From positions 1 through 35,922 of the forward strand of contig CAJQLK010000010.1 in assembly GCA_905479165.1 (NCBI GenBank): a stretch of DNA of 35,922 bases, given 5' to 3'. The first letter of the stretch is position 1. Each line of letters opens with the position of its first letter. The notes beneath the pieces were generated by a model, which saw only the letters and a list, made by a program, of their open reading frames with translations, had not been told where the DNA came from and ran no database searches. Source of the stretch: an uncultured Flavobacteriales bacterium. GTDB lineage: Bacteria > Bacteroidota > Bacteroidia > Flavobacteriales > BACL11. The position numbers were made by a program, and so were the translations under genes. Positions 7,483-18,500 of this stretch are shown piece after piece.

Positions 7483-8064
7483 CTATTTGCAAACATACAC
7501 TAAAAAGTGCGTATCTATTTTTGTGTAATGCAATGTGTATTTTGTTTTATTAAAGCGTGTTTCTATTTTACCATTCTCTTTCATAATAAATGGTGATATC
7601 AGTATATCTTTTTTAAAATCAATACTTCCTTTTTGATGCCATTTAAAAACTGCTTCTTTGCAACACCATATTAATGTTGCTTTTTCTTTTGTTAAATCTT
7701 GATGACTATTGTTTGTAATAAATTTAGGTGAGAGTTTTAGTGGTTTTTCAGAAATGTATTCAATATCTAATCCTATTTTTTTGTCGCTTATAATTATTGC
7801 AACTAAATTTTTAGAATGAGAAATTGAAATGTGCTTCCTATTTGAAATTTCAGGAGCACCATTTGAATTATATGAAATTTGTTGATTTGGTTCTAATTCG
7901 TTTAAGAGTAATCTGCTTACTAAAAAGTTTTTTTTTCTTTTTTCATTTTTGAATTTTGATGAGTCAAAACGCGCTCCAAGTTTTAAAAGTTCTGTTAAGC
8001 TCTCATTGATGTGCCAAATAGCAATTTGACAATTATTTTCAGTGTATTTTTTAATGACCCCCAT
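7483..8064 (-). CDS. Sfp-type 4'-phosphopantetheinyl transferase
   Basis: This 193-residue enzyme transfers 4'-phosphopantetheine from CoA to a serine on carrier proteins. The two superfamily motifs are present: KIGLDIEYI (about residues 95-103, Mg-binding Asp and Glu) and WCCKEAVFKW (about 132-141, with the catalytic KEA). The preceding HISISHSK matches the His-rich substrate-binding motif of Sfp-type enzymes. No carrier protein or synthase is encoded nearby, so the partner is probably fatty-acid ACP or a polyene/flexirubin synthase elsewhere. It is the first gene of a two-gene unit with the GGGP synthase. Confidence 0.85.
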   Translation of the reverse strand: MGVIKKYTENNCQIAIWHINESLTELLKLGARFDSSKFKNEKRKKNFLVSRLLLNELEPNQQISYNSNGAPEISNRKHISISHSKNLVAIIISDKKIGLDIEYISEKPLKLSPKFITNNSHQDLTKEKATLIWCCKEAVFKWHQKGSIDFKKDILISPFIMKENGKIETRFNKTKYTLHYTKIDTHFLVYVCK

Positions 8065-8079
8065 CTCTCAGTTTATTGG

Positions 8080-8109
8080 TTGCGAATGTAATAATTATCA
8101 TTATCTTTG
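8080..8109 (+). promoter_or_regulatory. Consensus Bacteroidota promoter of ahcY
   Basis: TTG at 8080-8082, a 19-base spacer and TATCTTTG at 8102-8109 match the -33/-7 consensus exactly in sequence and spacing. The ATG at 8130 would follow a leader of roughly 14 bases. Confidence 0.8.
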
Positions 8110-8129
8110 CCACCCTTTAAAATAAAAAA

Positions 8130-9437
8130 ATGGAAACGGATACTATGAATTATAAAGTAAAAGATATCTCATTAGCAGAATGGGGTAGAAAAGAAATTAC
8201 ATTAGCTGAGGCAGAAATGCCAGGCTTAATGGCTACAAGAGAAGAGTATGGAGATAGCAAACCATTAGCTGGCGCTAGAATTGCAGGGTGTTTGCATATG
8301 ACAATTCAGACTGCAGTTTTAATTGAAACATTAGTTCATTTAGGCGCTGAGGTTACTTGGTCATCTTGTAATGTTTTCTCAACACAAGACCAGGCAGCGG
8401 CTGCAATTGCAGCAACAGGAGTGCCTGTTTTTGCCTGGAAAGGACTTTCAGAAGAAGAGTTTGATTGGTGTATTTTACAAACTCTTACTGCCTTTGAAGG
8501 TGGTAAATCGTTAAATATGATATTAGATGATGGAGGTGATTTAACTAATATGGTTTTTGATAGATTTCCTGAAATGGTAGCAGACATTAAAGGTCTCTCT
8601 GAAGAAACTACTACTGGAGTACATAGATTGTACGAAAGAATGGAGAATGGGACGCTTTTAACTCCTGCTATTAACATTAATGACTCAGTTACTAAATCAA
8701 AATTTGATAATAAGTATGGTTGCAAAGAATCGTTAGTAGATGCAATCAGAAGAGCAACTGATGTAATGATGGCTGGTAAAGTTGCTGTTGTTGCTGGCTA
8801 TGGTGATGTTGGAAAAGGCTCTGCAGCTTCATTAAGAGGTGCTGGAGCAAGAGTTATTGTTACTGAAATTGATCCTATTTGTGCTTTACAAGCTGCAATG
8901 GATGGTTTTGCAGTAAAAAGAATGAATGATGCTTGTAAAAATGCAGATATCATTGTGACAACTACTGGAAATAAAGATATTATTCAAGCGCATCATTTTG
9001 AGAGGATGAAAGACAAAACAATTGTTTGTAATATTGGTCATTTTGATAACGAAATTGATGTTTCTTGGTTGAATGAAAAATGGGGGCATACAAAAGATAC
9101 GCTAAAGCCACAGGTTGATATGTATACTATTAATGGAAAAGTTATTATTTTATTAGCAGAAGGTAGGTTAGTGAATTTAGGTTGCGCAACAGGACATCCT
9201 TCATTTGTTATGTCAAATTCATTTACAAATCAAGTATTGGCTCAGTTAGAACTTTGGAATAATACAGATGCTTATGGTAAAGAGGTTTACATGTTACCCA
9301 AGCATTTAGATGAAAAAGTTGCTAGACTACACCTTGCTAAAATTGGAGTTGATTTAGAAACGTTAAGGCCAGACCAAGCAGAATACATTGGAGTAACGGT
9401 TGAGGGACCTTATAAACCAGAATATTATAGATACTAA
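8130..9437 (+). CDS. ahcY: Adenosylhomocysteinase (S-adenosylhomocysteine hydrolase)
   Basis: The enzyme splits S-adenosylhomocysteine into adenosine and homocysteine, clearing the by-product of methyltransferases and feeding the methyl cycle. At 435 residues it is full length. Visible features are the [13 protein letters not shown] segment (56-68), the substrate site [14 protein letters not shown] (181-194) with the catalytic Lys/Asp region, the NAD-binding loop [11 protein letters not shown] (222-232), [11 protein letters not shown], and the C-terminal ending YKPEYYRY with the conserved Lys-Pro-x-x-Tyr-Arg-Tyr that reaches into the neighbouring subunit. The first ATG at 8130 fits the promoter; another at 8145 (MNYKVKDIS) is possible. 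The gene stands alone between its promoter and terminator. Confidence 0.97.
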   Translation: METDTMNYKVKDISLAEWGRKEITLAEAEMPGLMATREEYGDSKPLAGARIAGCLHMTIQTAVLIETLVHLGAEVTWSSCNVFSTQDQAAAAIAATGVPVFAWKGLSEEEFDWCILQTLTAFEGGKSLNMILDDGGDLTNMVFDRFPEMVADIKGLSEETTTGVHRLYERMENGTLLTPAININDSVTKSKFDNKYGCKESLVDAIRRATDVMMAGKVAVVAGYGDVGKGSAASLRGAGARVIVTEIDPICALQAAMDGFAVKRMNDACKNADIIVTTTGNKDIIQAHHFERMKDKTIVCNIGHFDNEIDVSWLNEKWGHTKDTLKPQVDMYTINGKVIILLAEGRLVNLGCATGHPSFVMSNSFTNQVLAQLELWNNTDAYGKEVYMLPKHLDEKVARLHLAKIGVDLETLRPDQAEYIGVTVEGPYKPEYYRY

Positions 9438-9460
9438 ATAGTCATTTTATAATAAATTAA

Positions 9461-9487
9461 AGCTCCGAGAAAATAGGGGCTTTTTTT
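9461..9487 (+). terminator. Rho-independent terminator of ahcY
   Basis: AGCTCC (9461-9466) pairs with GGGGCT (9476-9481) around a 9-base loop and is followed directly by seven T residues. Confidence 0.88.
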
Positions 9488-9560
9488 ATGCTTTAAATCT
9501 GCCATTTTATTAATATAAAAAAATACCTTAATATTGTAGCTTGAATTAAAACCTGTACAT

Positions 9561-11348
9561 ATGAAAAGATTCTTTACAATTTTATTTTTTAGTTTGTTTA
9601 CTGTAGTTTTTATAAATGCACAGTGTTCTATTGATTATAGTTATTTTCCAGTTGGCGCAAATTATGGTTTATATCCTGATACCTTGCCTGATGGGGTTGT
9701 TGGGCAACCCTATAATCAAGATTTAACTTTTTACCTGCCTCTTGATACTGTTTCTGCAGGTGTTTTTGTAGAGTTTACAGATTTTCATATTACATCAATT
9801 TCCCTTCCACTAGGGCTTTCTTGGGAATGTAATAATAGTGCTAATGCGTGTCATTATGATCCTTTAGTTAGTCAATACGGCTGTGTAAATGTTTCTGGTA
9901 CTCCTTTAGTAGCTGGAAATTATGATGTTAATGTTAATTTAGTAGCTACTCATAGTTTATCTGCTTTAGTAGGAACAGAAAGTATTTCTTTCTCACTTCC
10001 AATGACAATAATTAATGATACGTCTACATCTAATAATGCTGGCTTTGCAATGACAAATTCATCAGGTTGCGCTCCAATAACAGTTAGTTTTACAAATAAT
10101 AATACTGGTATGTTATCTTATTTTTGGGATTTTGGAAATGGCAACACTAGCACTATGCAAGATCCAGTGGATCAGATATATTCTCAGGCTGGGCAGTATA
10201 TTGTGCAGTATTCAGCAATACAAAGTAATCCGTCATATTTTTTAGAAAGTATTGAGGTATTTTCAGGTACTTGCACAGATAATTTCCTGATTGGTGATGT
10301 GGATTTATTATATGATATTACAACTTCAAGTGGAGTTGTACAGTCTGTATCCCCTTCTAATGCGATAACTCAGGCTTTTCCTTTAATGATTAATTTATCT
10401 AACCCATTACAATTAACTGGTCAAGATGTTACAATTGAAGTCTGGGATGATGATGGCTGGATAAGCGGATTAGAATACTGTGGTGGCGTTACTTTTACAC
10501 CGCCACAGCAAGCAGGAACATTTTCTGCAAATGGAGGTGGTTTATCCATAAACTATACTATCATGGAGATTCCTGCAAATACAGTAATTACAGCAGATAC
10601 GATAAATATCTATGGATATCCTAGTACTCCTGTTTTGGTTTACGATACTTTAAATAACTTGATTTACACATCTTCAGATTCCACTGCAATGCAGTGGTAT
10701 TATTATAATAGCCCAATACCTGGAGCTACAGACACCTTTGTTGAACCAACAGCTTCTGGTTTATACTCTTTAGTTGTTGTAAATGAGAATGGTTGTGTGA
10801 CTACTTCTTTAGAGGTTTTAATTGTAATATGCGACACTTCATATCAACCAATGTTGGATGATAATGGATCTACAGCATGGATGTTAGATTCAGCCTTGTA
10901 TTCTAATCTTCAGTGGTTTAGCGTTAGTACTGGAATTATTAATGGAGCAAATCATTCTTTTTTTCCAGCTACTGAAAACGGGGAGTACTATATTGTTGCA
11001 ACTGATACGTTTGGATGTTCATACTCATCAGCTACAGTATACCTAAGCCCTTTTGTAAGTTCAGAAGGAATAGTTATTTCTGAGATTGTAAAGGTTGGGC
11101 CCAACCCTATTGAAAATGGATTTCCTTTGAATATCTATATAGATGCCCCAGCGTTATCACCAGTTATATTTGTTTTGATCGATTTCTATGGAAGGGAGGT
11201 TATTCGAAAGATTGTTCATTACCGCTCTTATCCTTATCAATTTGAAGCAAATGAGCTTAGTAAGTTATCCAATGGGGTATATTATTTAGATATCTCATTT
11301 GATGACAATAAGATAAGAAAGAAAATTGTAAAGTTGGGAGCTAATTAA
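9561..11348 (+). CDS. Exported PKD-domain protein with T9SS C-terminal sorting domain
   Basis: The 595-residue protein carries a signal peptide (1-20, FINAQC), an N-terminal Cys-containing beta-rich region, a PKD domain at about 160-235 (FTNNNTGMLSYFWDFGNGNTST, the WDFGNG hallmark), a central beta region with paired cysteines, and a C-terminal type A sorting domain from about 510 (VGPNPIENG, then GVYYLDISF and a basic KKIVKL end). The sorting domain directs T9SS export and attachment to the cell surface. No catalytic domain is recognisable, so an adhesin or structural surface role is likely. Its stop overlaps the convergent lipoprotein gene by eight bases. No clear -7 element was found upstream. 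Confidence 0.85.
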   Translation: MKRFFTILFFSLFTVVFINAQCSIDYSYFPVGANYGLYPDTLPDGVVGQPYNQDLTFYLPLDTVSAGVFVEFTDFHITSISLPLGLSWECNNSANACHYDPLVSQYGCVNVSGTPLVAGNYDVNVNLVATHSLSALVGTESISFSLPMTIINDTSTSNNAGFAMTNSSGCAPITVSFTNNNTGMLSYFWDFGNGNTSTMQDPVDQIYSQAGQYIVQYSAIQSNPSYFLESIEVFSGTCTDNFLIGDVDLLYDITTSSGVVQSVSPSNAITQAFPLMINLSNPLQLTGQDVTIEVWDDDGWISGLEYCGGVTFTPPQQAGTFSANGGGLSINYTIMEIPANTVITADTINIYGYPSTPVLVYDTLNNLIYTSSDSTAMQWYYYNSPIPGATDTFVEPTASGLYSLVVVNENGCVTTSLEVLIVICDTSYQPMLDDNGSTAWMLDSALYSNLQWFSVSTGIINGANHSFFPATENGEYYIVATDTFGCSYSSATVYLSPFVSSEGIVISEIVKVGPNPIENGFPLNIYIDAPALSPVIFVLIDFYGREVIRKIVHYRSYPYQFEANELSKLSNGVYYLDISFDDNKIRKKIVKLGAN

Positions 11349-11757
11349 AGATGTGCAGAACATTATTATCATCCAAACTCAAATTGTAAGTTTTTAATGA
11401 CAAAAGTGCTGGTGCATTTATAGCTTCACCTGTGTTACTTATTAAGAATGCTGAGGCGCAACAACCGCAAAATGCAATTCCAGAATTTACTGAATCAATA
11501 ACTGAACATGATAGTGATGGTTCGTAACTGCAGTTTCTGTCGTAAACTTTATAGTCATTGCCAACTCCATGGTAAATAATTATTCCTTCTACTCCTCCTT
11601 CAATAAAAATTGCACTTCCTGATATTGCGATTTCACTATTTTCGGGTAAGCTTAAATTCACATACTCATTTACATAAACTTCTTGTATGTAATCATTTTT
11701 TGAGTTACAGCTGAGTAGTAAAATATTCATTGTTAGAATGTAAATAAGCTTTTTCAT
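11341..11757 (-). CDS. Small lipoprotein with a degenerate Rieske-like domain
   Basis: This 138-residue protein has a lipoprotein signal (LLLSC, lipidated Cys17). The rest resembles a Rieske [2Fe-2S] domain: YDRNCSYEP aligns with the first CxH box and FCGCCASAF with the second CxxHxSxF box, followed by Gly-Glu, a proline (NAPALLSL) and KTYNL, as in the Rieske C-terminal strand pattern GPAxxPLxxY. Both His ligands are absent (Tyr78 and Cys100 stand in their places), and extra cysteines occur (76, 84, 97, 99, 100). Similar small lipoproteins occur in flavobacteria without assigned function. It may have a disulfide-stabilised fold or a different metal site; electron transfer by a normal Rieske cluster is not expected. 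Confidence 0.65.
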   Translation of the reverse strand: MKKLIYILTMNILLLSCNSKNDYIQEVYVNEYVNLSLPENSEIAISGSAIFIEGGVEGIIIYHGVGNDYKVYDRNCSYEPSLSCSVIDSVNSGIAFCGCCASAFLISNTGEAINAPALLSLKTYNLSLDDNNVLHIFN

Positions 11758-11817
11758 ACCTGCAATTTTAGGTAAAATAAATGAGATTTATTACCTTTAT
11801 TAATATGAAAATATTTA

Positions 11818-11825
11818 TATCTTTA
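11818..11825 (+). promoter_or_regulatory. Candidate -7 element for the receptor/T9SS/PorV-like cluster
   Basis: TATCTTTA differs from TANNTTTG only in the last base and lies 19 bases before the receptor ATG, the same position as in the stronger promoters of this window. No TTG at -33 is evident. Confidence 0.4.
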
Positions 11826-11844
11826 CAGCCTTTAAAATTAGAAT

Positions 11845-14800
11845 ATGTCGAGAAAAATTTATTTAATAGTAGCATTTGCATTAACAACAACTTTTGCTTT
11901 TGCTCAAACAGGATCTCTTAAAGGAGTAATTACTGATGCTATGACTGGTGAGCCAGTTCCTTTTGCTAATATTGTGGCAGAAAAAGGAGGGAATCAAATT
12001 GGTGGTACTACTACTGATTTTGATGGAAACTATACAATTAAGCCTTTAGTCCCCGGTAATTATACTATTAAAGCAACTTTTGTTGGTTATGGTGCTGTTG
12101 AAATTACAGGCGTAATTGTTTCCTCTAACAAAATTACAAAGCAAGATGTTCAACTGCAAGAAGGTGTTGCTATTGGTGAAGTAAAAATTATTGCATACAA
12201 GAAACCTTTACTTGACCAAGATAACTTATCAGGAGAAACAAAAACTGCTGAGGAAATTGTAGCCTTACCAACAAGAAATATAAGTTCTGTAGCTGCAACT
12301 ACTGCAGGTATTTACCAAAAAGATGAGGGTGAAGGGGTAAATGTTAGAGGATCTCGTTCTGATGCTACTGAATATTATATTGATGGGATTAAGGTGAGAG
12401 GTGCTATTGGAGTTCCCACTTCTGGAATTGAGCAGATTACTGTAATTACTGGTGGTGTTCCTGCACAATACGGTGACGCTACTGGAGGAATTATTTCTGT
12501 TACTACAAAAGGCCCTTCTAATAAAACATTTGGTGGTCTTGAGTATGAGTCATCATCATTATTTGATAATTATAATTACAATTTATTAGGATTTTCTTTG
12601 TCCGGACCTTTATTAAAGAAGAGAAATGCTGATGGTTCTAAAGGAAGTTCAATTTTAGGATATTTTATTTCAGGTGAGCTTAGAAGCGTTGATGATAATG
12701 ACCCATCAGCAATTGGAATGTGGAAGGTAAAGGATGATGTTTTAACTGATTTAAAAGCAAATCCTTTTGTATTAGCTCCTAATGCAACGGCAGGCTTATT
12801 AAGTTCTTCTGAGTTTTTAAATGAGGATGACTTTGAATTGGTTGAGGCTAAACTAAACACAAATGATAAAAGAATAAATCTATCTGGTAAAATTGATTTT
12901 AAACCATCTATTAATACGTTCTTGTCATTAGGGGGTTCTTTCTATGCTAGAAAAAGTAATGATTATAACTATTATAGATCAATGTATTCATCTGATGATA
13001 ATCGTAATTCTTCACAAACTACCTATCGTTTATTTGGTAAGTTGACTCAAAAGTTTGGTTCTGAGCAGTCAAATTCAGAGGAAAGTGCATCAGTTATTAA
13101 AAACGCATTCTTTACAATACAAGGAGATTATACAAATAATAAGTACACTTATGATGATGAAAAACATGGAGAGAATATTTTTAACTATGGTTATGTAGGA
13201 AAGTTTAATACATACAAGGCTCCTATTTATCAAAATGGTACTGCAATTGACTCTGCAAGTGGTATCCTTTATAGTGGACAAATTTTAGGTGGTTGGGCAG
13301 ATACTTTATATACATTTGAGGCTAGTGATATTAATCCTGGTTTAGTAAATTATACTTCTGCTTATTATGATATGTTTTCTGAATACGGCGGGAATTCATA
13401 CCAATCTTCAACTATGAGTCAATTTGGTGTTGATGCTTCTAATGATGGCGTGATTAGAACTGCAGCAGACTTGCAAGGACAAGGCTTAATGAATGGTGAT
13501 GCTCCTTCATCAGTATATTCTTTATTTGGAAGTAATGCCTCTTGGTATGGGTACTCTGTTAAGCAAGAAAATACACAGTCAACCTTTAAAGCTTCAGGAT
13601 CTGCAGATGTTAAGTCTCATGAATTCTCATTTGGATTTGAATTTGAACAAAGGAAAGATTATTATTGGCAATTTAACACTTTTAGATCTGTATGGACTCT
13701 AATGAATCAATTAGCAAATAAACATATTTTAGAGCGTGATTTAGCAAACCCAAATCCTGTATTTGATGCTAACGGAACTTTTCAGGATACTATTAATTAT
13801 GATAGATTGTTTGTTGCTGAAGAACAATCTGATTTTGATAGAAATTTAAGAGATGCATTAGGATTAGATCCTAATGGAACTGATTTTATTGATGTTGATT
13901 CTTATGACCCATCAACTTACTCATTAAGTATGTTTAGTGAAGATGAGTTGCTGAACAATGGTACTTCGTATGCTGTATATTATGGATATGATATTTATGG
14001 AAATAAAAATAATGGAGATGCTTCTTTAGCCAACTTCTTTGAAGAAGAGGGTAGTAAAAGATTAATTGCTCCATTTAATCCTATTTATACAGCAGGTTAC
14101 ATCCAAGATAAATTTGCAATTGAGGATTTAATTTTTAATGTAGGCGTTAGGGTAGATCGTTATGATGCCAATCAAAAAGTATTAAAGGATCAACACTTAT
14201 TATATAGTGCATATACTGCTGGTGCTGATATGGATTTAATGAATTCTACTGATATTCCTTCGACTATAGGTAATGATTATGTTGTATATGTTGATGATGT
14301 TGATAATCCATCAGCAATTGTAGGTTATAGAAATAATGATGGTGATACTTGGTATAATGCTGAAGGTTTAGTAATTTCTGATCCTTCTTTATTAGCTGAA
14401 GCCGCTGGTGGTAAAATTGCTCCTTATCTAAAAGATGCAGTATCAGCTGCACAAGGAATAGTAAATGTTAATGAAGTGTTTGAAGATTATACTCCTGAGG
14501 TAGTGTTTATGCCTAGGATTGCATTCTCTTTCCCTATTTCTGATGAGGCTCAATTCTTTGCGCATTATGACGTATTAACACAAAGACCTCCTTCAGGAAA
14601 TAGATTAGAGCCAGTTGATTATTTATTTATGGCCGACAGAGTTGGTGAAAGATTAAATAACCCTAATTTAAAGCCTGAAAAAAATGTTGATTATGAGTTA
14701 GGATTTGCAAAAACTTTATCTTTAAAATCGGCATTAAAAATATCTGCATTTTATAAAGAGTTAAGAGATATGGTTCAGGTAACTAGTGTGCTTTCTGCTT

Positions 14801-15555
14801 ATCCTGCACAGTATTATACTTATGGCAATATTGACTTTAGTACAGTAAAAGGTTTGTCTGTGAATTATGATTTAAGAAGAACAAATAATGTTCAGATGAC
14901 TGCTAACTATACTTTGCAATTTGCTGATGGGACAGGTTCATCTGCAACATCAGGTGCTAATTTAGCAGAAACTGGACAGCCTAACTTAAGAACATTAACT
15001 CCACTTGATTACGATCAAAGACATGCAGTATCTGCATCTGTTGATTATCATTATGGAGAAGGGAAGGATTATAATGGCCCTTTATTGTTTGGAGCAAAAG
15101 TATTTCAGAATGCAGGTGCTAATGTAATGTTCTCTGCAGGATCAGGAACTCCTTATTCTAAACAATCTAACATTACACAAGAAGCAGCAAGTGGGATTAA
15201 TGATAGATCAACACTTGAAGGTAGTCTAAATGGATCCCGTTTGCCTTGGCAATTCCGAATTAATGCTAAAGTTAATAAAGAATTTGAAATCAAGTGGAGT
15301 GATAAAAAGAGTTCACACTTAAATATATATGTTCAAGTTCAGAACTTACTGGATGCTAAAAATATAATGAGTGTATATCGTGCAACAGGTAACCCAGAGG
15401 ATGATGGCTATTTAACTTCATCAGCAGCACAAAATTCTATTGATGCGAAAAATGACCCTGAATCTTTCAGGTACTTGTATTCATTGGCCGTAAACAATCC
15501 TTCGCATTATAGTCTGCCTAGAATGTGGAGAGCAGGTATAAGCTTACAATTTTAA
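11845..15555 (+). CDS. Large TonB-dependent receptor with carboxypeptidase-regulatory-like N-domain
   Basis: The 1236-residue outer-membrane protein starts with a signal peptide (1-20, FAFAQ), then a CarboxypepD_reg-like beta-sandwich (about 23-110, GSLKGVITDAMTGEPVPFAN and DFDGNYTI), a plug (about 125-225, with GVNVRGSRSDATEYYIDGI and GGVPAQYGDATGGIISVTT) and a long beta-barrel ending AGISLQF. These features place it among the long TonB-dependent transporters of Bacteroidota, which move substrates too large for porins using TonB energy. No SusD-like lipoprotein follows; instead a 1415-residue T9SS cargo begins 35 bases downstream and a PorV/PorQ-type protein ends the cluster. Substrate unknown; no sugar hydrolases or iron-related genes are near. 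It is far longer than the receptor at 2314. Confidence 0.9.
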   Translation: MSRKIYLIVAFALTTTFAFAQTGSLKGVITDAMTGEPVPFANIVAEKGGNQIGGTTTDFDGNYTIKPLVPGNYTIKATFVGYGAVEITGVIVSSNKITKQDVQLQEGVAIGEVKIIAYKKPLLDQDNLSGETKTAEEIVALPTRNISSVAATTAGIYQKDEGEGVNVRGSRSDATEYYIDGIKVRGAIGVPTSGIEQITVITGGVPAQYGDATGGIISVTTKGPSNKTFGGLEYESSSLFDNYNYNLLGFSLSGPLLKKRNADGSKGSSILGYFISGELRSVDDNDPSAIGMWKVKDDVLTDLKANPFVLAPNATAGLLSSSEFLNEDDFELVEAKLNTNDKRINLSGKIDFKPSINTFLSLGGSFYARKSNDYNYYRSMYSSDDNRNSSQTTYRLFGKLTQKFGSEQSNSEESASVIKNAFFTIQGDYTNNKYTYDDEKHGENIFNYGYVGKFNTYKAPIYQNGTAIDSASGILYSGQILGGWADTLYTFEASDINPGLVNYTSAYYDMFSEYGGNSYQSSTMSQFGVDASNDGVIRTAADLQGQGLMNGDAPSSVYSLFGSNASWYGYSVKQENTQSTFKASGSADVKSHEFSFGFEFEQRKDYYWQFNTFRSVWTLMNQLANKHILERDLANPNPVFDANGTFQDTINYDRLFVAEEQSDFDRNLRDALGLDPNGTDFIDVDSYDPSTYSLSMFSEDELLNNGTSYAVYYGYDIYGNKNNGDASLANFFEEEGSKRLIAPFNPIYTAGYIQDKFAIEDLIFNVGVRVDRYDANQKVLKDQHLLYSAYTAGADMDLMNSTDIPSTIGNDYVVYVDDVDNPSAIVGYRNNDGDTWYNAEGLVISDPSLLAEAAGGKIAPYLKDAVSAAQGIVNVNEVFEDYTPEVVFMPRIAFSFPISDEAQFFAHYDVLTQRPPSGNRLEPVDYLFMADRVGERLNNPNLKPEKNVDYELGFAKTLSLKSALKISAFYKELRDMVQVTSVLSAYPAQYYTYGNIDFSTVKGLSVNYDLRRTNNVQMTANYTLQFADGTGSSATSGANLAETGQPNLRTLTPLDYDQRHAVSASVDYHYGEGKDYNGPLLFGAKVFQNAGANVMFSAGSGTPYSKQSNITQEAASGINDRSTLEGSLNGSRLPWQFRINAKVNKEFEIKWSDKKSSHLNIYVQVQNLLDAKNIMSVYRATGNPEDDGYLTSSAAQNSIDAKNDPESFRYLYSLAVNNPSHYSLPRMWRAGISLQF

Positions 15556-15590
15556 TAAAATAACTAGTAAAAAAGAAAAATAGATTTTTT

Positions 15591-18500
15591 ATGAATAATA
15601 AAATTAAACAAATAGTAACATTATCATTTGCATTCTATAGTATTGCATTGATGGCGAAAGAGAATGTTCCAAATCCCGGAGTAACTTCTGTTGTTAATAC
15701 AAGGGTGGCTGCTGGTTGTAATCCTTCAAAATCTAAAACTGACTTGGATGTAAATAATGTGAGAACCACAATTATGGGTGGAGGAGACATGTGGTGGGAT
15801 TTAGCTGACGCACAGTATGAAATTCCTAAAGGAAGTAAAAAGAATTCAATGTTTGCAGGTGCACTTTGGATTGGTGGTGTTGATGATGGGGGGCAATTGA
15901 AAGTTGCTGCAATGACTTACCGCCAAGATGGTAATGATTTTTGGCCTGGACCTTTAAATGTAAATAATGCAACAATATCAGCTGATGAGTGCGTAACTTG
16001 GGATAAACATTTCAAATTAGATCGTTCAGAAGTAGAGGAATATGTTGCTCGTTTTGATTCAGATCCTACCTATGTTATTCCTAACTCTATATTAGACTGG
16101 CCCGCACATGGTAATGAGACACTAGGACAAGATGAGTTTTTAGCGCCTTTCTTTGATGCAAACGGAAATGATCTCTATGAACCGTTTGATGGTGATTATC
16201 CTGACTATAACATTACTGGAACAAATGATAATGCAAGATTGTTTGGTGATCAAACTTTATTCTGGATTTTTAATGATAAAGGAAATATTCACACTGAAAC
16301 TGAAGCTGAACCTTTAGGTTTAGAGATACATGCACAAGCATTTGGATTTACTGCCGATAATGAAGTTAATGATATGACTTTTTACAATTATAAAGTAATT
16401 AACCGTTCAACACTTCCTTTGAATGATACCTATTTTGGGCAATGGGTAGATCCTGATTTAGGGTATTATTTAGATGATTATGTAGGATGTGATGTAAATC
16501 TTGGATTAGGTATTTGTTATAATGGAGATGCTGAAGATGAAGGTGCTGATGGTTACGGATTTAATCCACCTGCTATTGGAGTAGATTTCTTCCAAGGGCC
16601 AATATCTGATCCAAATGATGGTATTGATAACGATAGAGATGGATTAATAGATGAAGGTTATGATGGTATAGACAACAATAATAATGGTTTAATTGATGAC
16701 CCAGAAGAACGTGAGCAAATTATCATGTCAAAATTTGTTTATTATAATAACGACTTTACCACTATGGGAAATCCTGAATCTGGTACAGATATTTACAACT
16801 ACTTAAGAGGTATTTGGAAAGATAATGTTCCTATGACTTATGGTGGAGATGGTCATGGTGGAGGAACAGGCTCAACAACTGATGAGTGTAACTTTATGTT
16901 CCCTGGAACTTCTGACGCATCTTTTGCTGGAGCAGAATGGACTGAGGTAACTGCTGGAAATGTGCCAGCTGATAGAAGATTCCTGCAATCAGCTGGAGCC
17001 TTTACTTTACAGCCTGGTGCTGTAAATGTTATTACAACTGGTGTTGTATGGGCAAGAGCTAAATCTGGTGGGCAAACTGCATCAGTGCAGTTACTTAAAA
17101 TTTATGATAGAGAAGCTCAGGCTTTATTTGACAATAACTTTGACATTCTTAACGGACCAGATGCGCCTGATGTAACAATTCGTGAGTTAGATAAAGAATT
17201 AATTTTTACATTATCAAATGGTGCTACTTCAAATAATATTGATGAGTCTTACTCTGAGAAAGACCCTTACATTACTAAACCAGATAATATTGCTAACTCG
17301 CCAAATTACGAATTTCAAGGTTACTTAGTTTATCAATTGGAGAATGCAACTGTTTCAGTTACTGATTTAGATGACCCCGATAAAGCAAGACTTATCTACA
17401 GAAGTGATGTAAATGATGATGTAACAGGAATTGTTAATCAATACTTAGATCCTATTTTAGCAGTATATACTCCAATTGAAGAAGTTCCTTCTATATTGAG
17501 TTCTGGTGTAATTGGCTCAGTTGATGAAGGAATTCAGTTTTCTTTCCAAATTAATGATGATAGATTTGCTTTAGGAAATACAAGATTGGTAAATCATAAA
17601 ACTTATTACTTTATGTCATTATCATACGGTTATAATAGAGCTGAAGAGAATGCTGACCCTTATGATGTAAATGCATCTGAATATGATGGGAGAAACCAGC
17701 CTTATATTTCAGGTAGAAGAAATATTAAAGTATATTCTGCAATCCCTCATGTTACTAATCCTGAAAATGGAGGAACAATTTTAAATGCATCTTATGGTGA
17801 TGGGGTTGAACTTGCAAGAAAAGAAGGTCAAGGAAATGGAGGGATGGCTTTAGAGTTTACAAACCAAACTATTGAAGATATTTTAACTTCTGAGGATCAT
17901 AGAAGTTTAAATCCAACATATGTAGCAGGACAAGGACCAATAACTATTACAGTGGTTGATCCTGTAAAAGTCCCTCAAGGAGACTTTACTTTCAAATTAA
18001 TGGATCCTATTTTTGTTGGTAATGCTAATGCTATTAGTTCTTATGGCAGGTGGGAATTGATTGATAATGCAACGGGAAATATAAAAGCTTCAGCCGATCA
18101 AGATATTGATTTAGGTTCTGAGCAATATATCTCACAACTAGGTTTAAATGTAAAAGTAAAACAAACACAAAACCCTGGTACTGACCCAGCTACTATTGAT
18201 GATAATGGATTAATTTCTGGTACAATAGAATTCTCAAATCCTAATGACAGATGGCTAAGTGGGGTTGCAGATAGAGATGATGAGAACGGATTCTTTAATA
18301 TATGGGGCTTTAATTGGATTAGATCAGGTTCTTATACAAATGAGGCTATTGGTCAGTTTAGTGATTACAATATGACTGATGATCCGAATGGGGTATTTGA
18401 AGGGGTTGTAATGCAATCAAATGTTGCTTCATCACAATTTGGAAGTTTTGAATGGACTGGAGGAACATGGGCTCCCTATCGTTTTGCATCTAACTTTAAT

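Noticed and set aside
15556-15590. Possible terminator or separate promoter between the large receptor and the T9SS cargo
   Set aside because: The 35-base gap contains no hairpin and no TANNTTTG element, so the genes are better read as one transcript.
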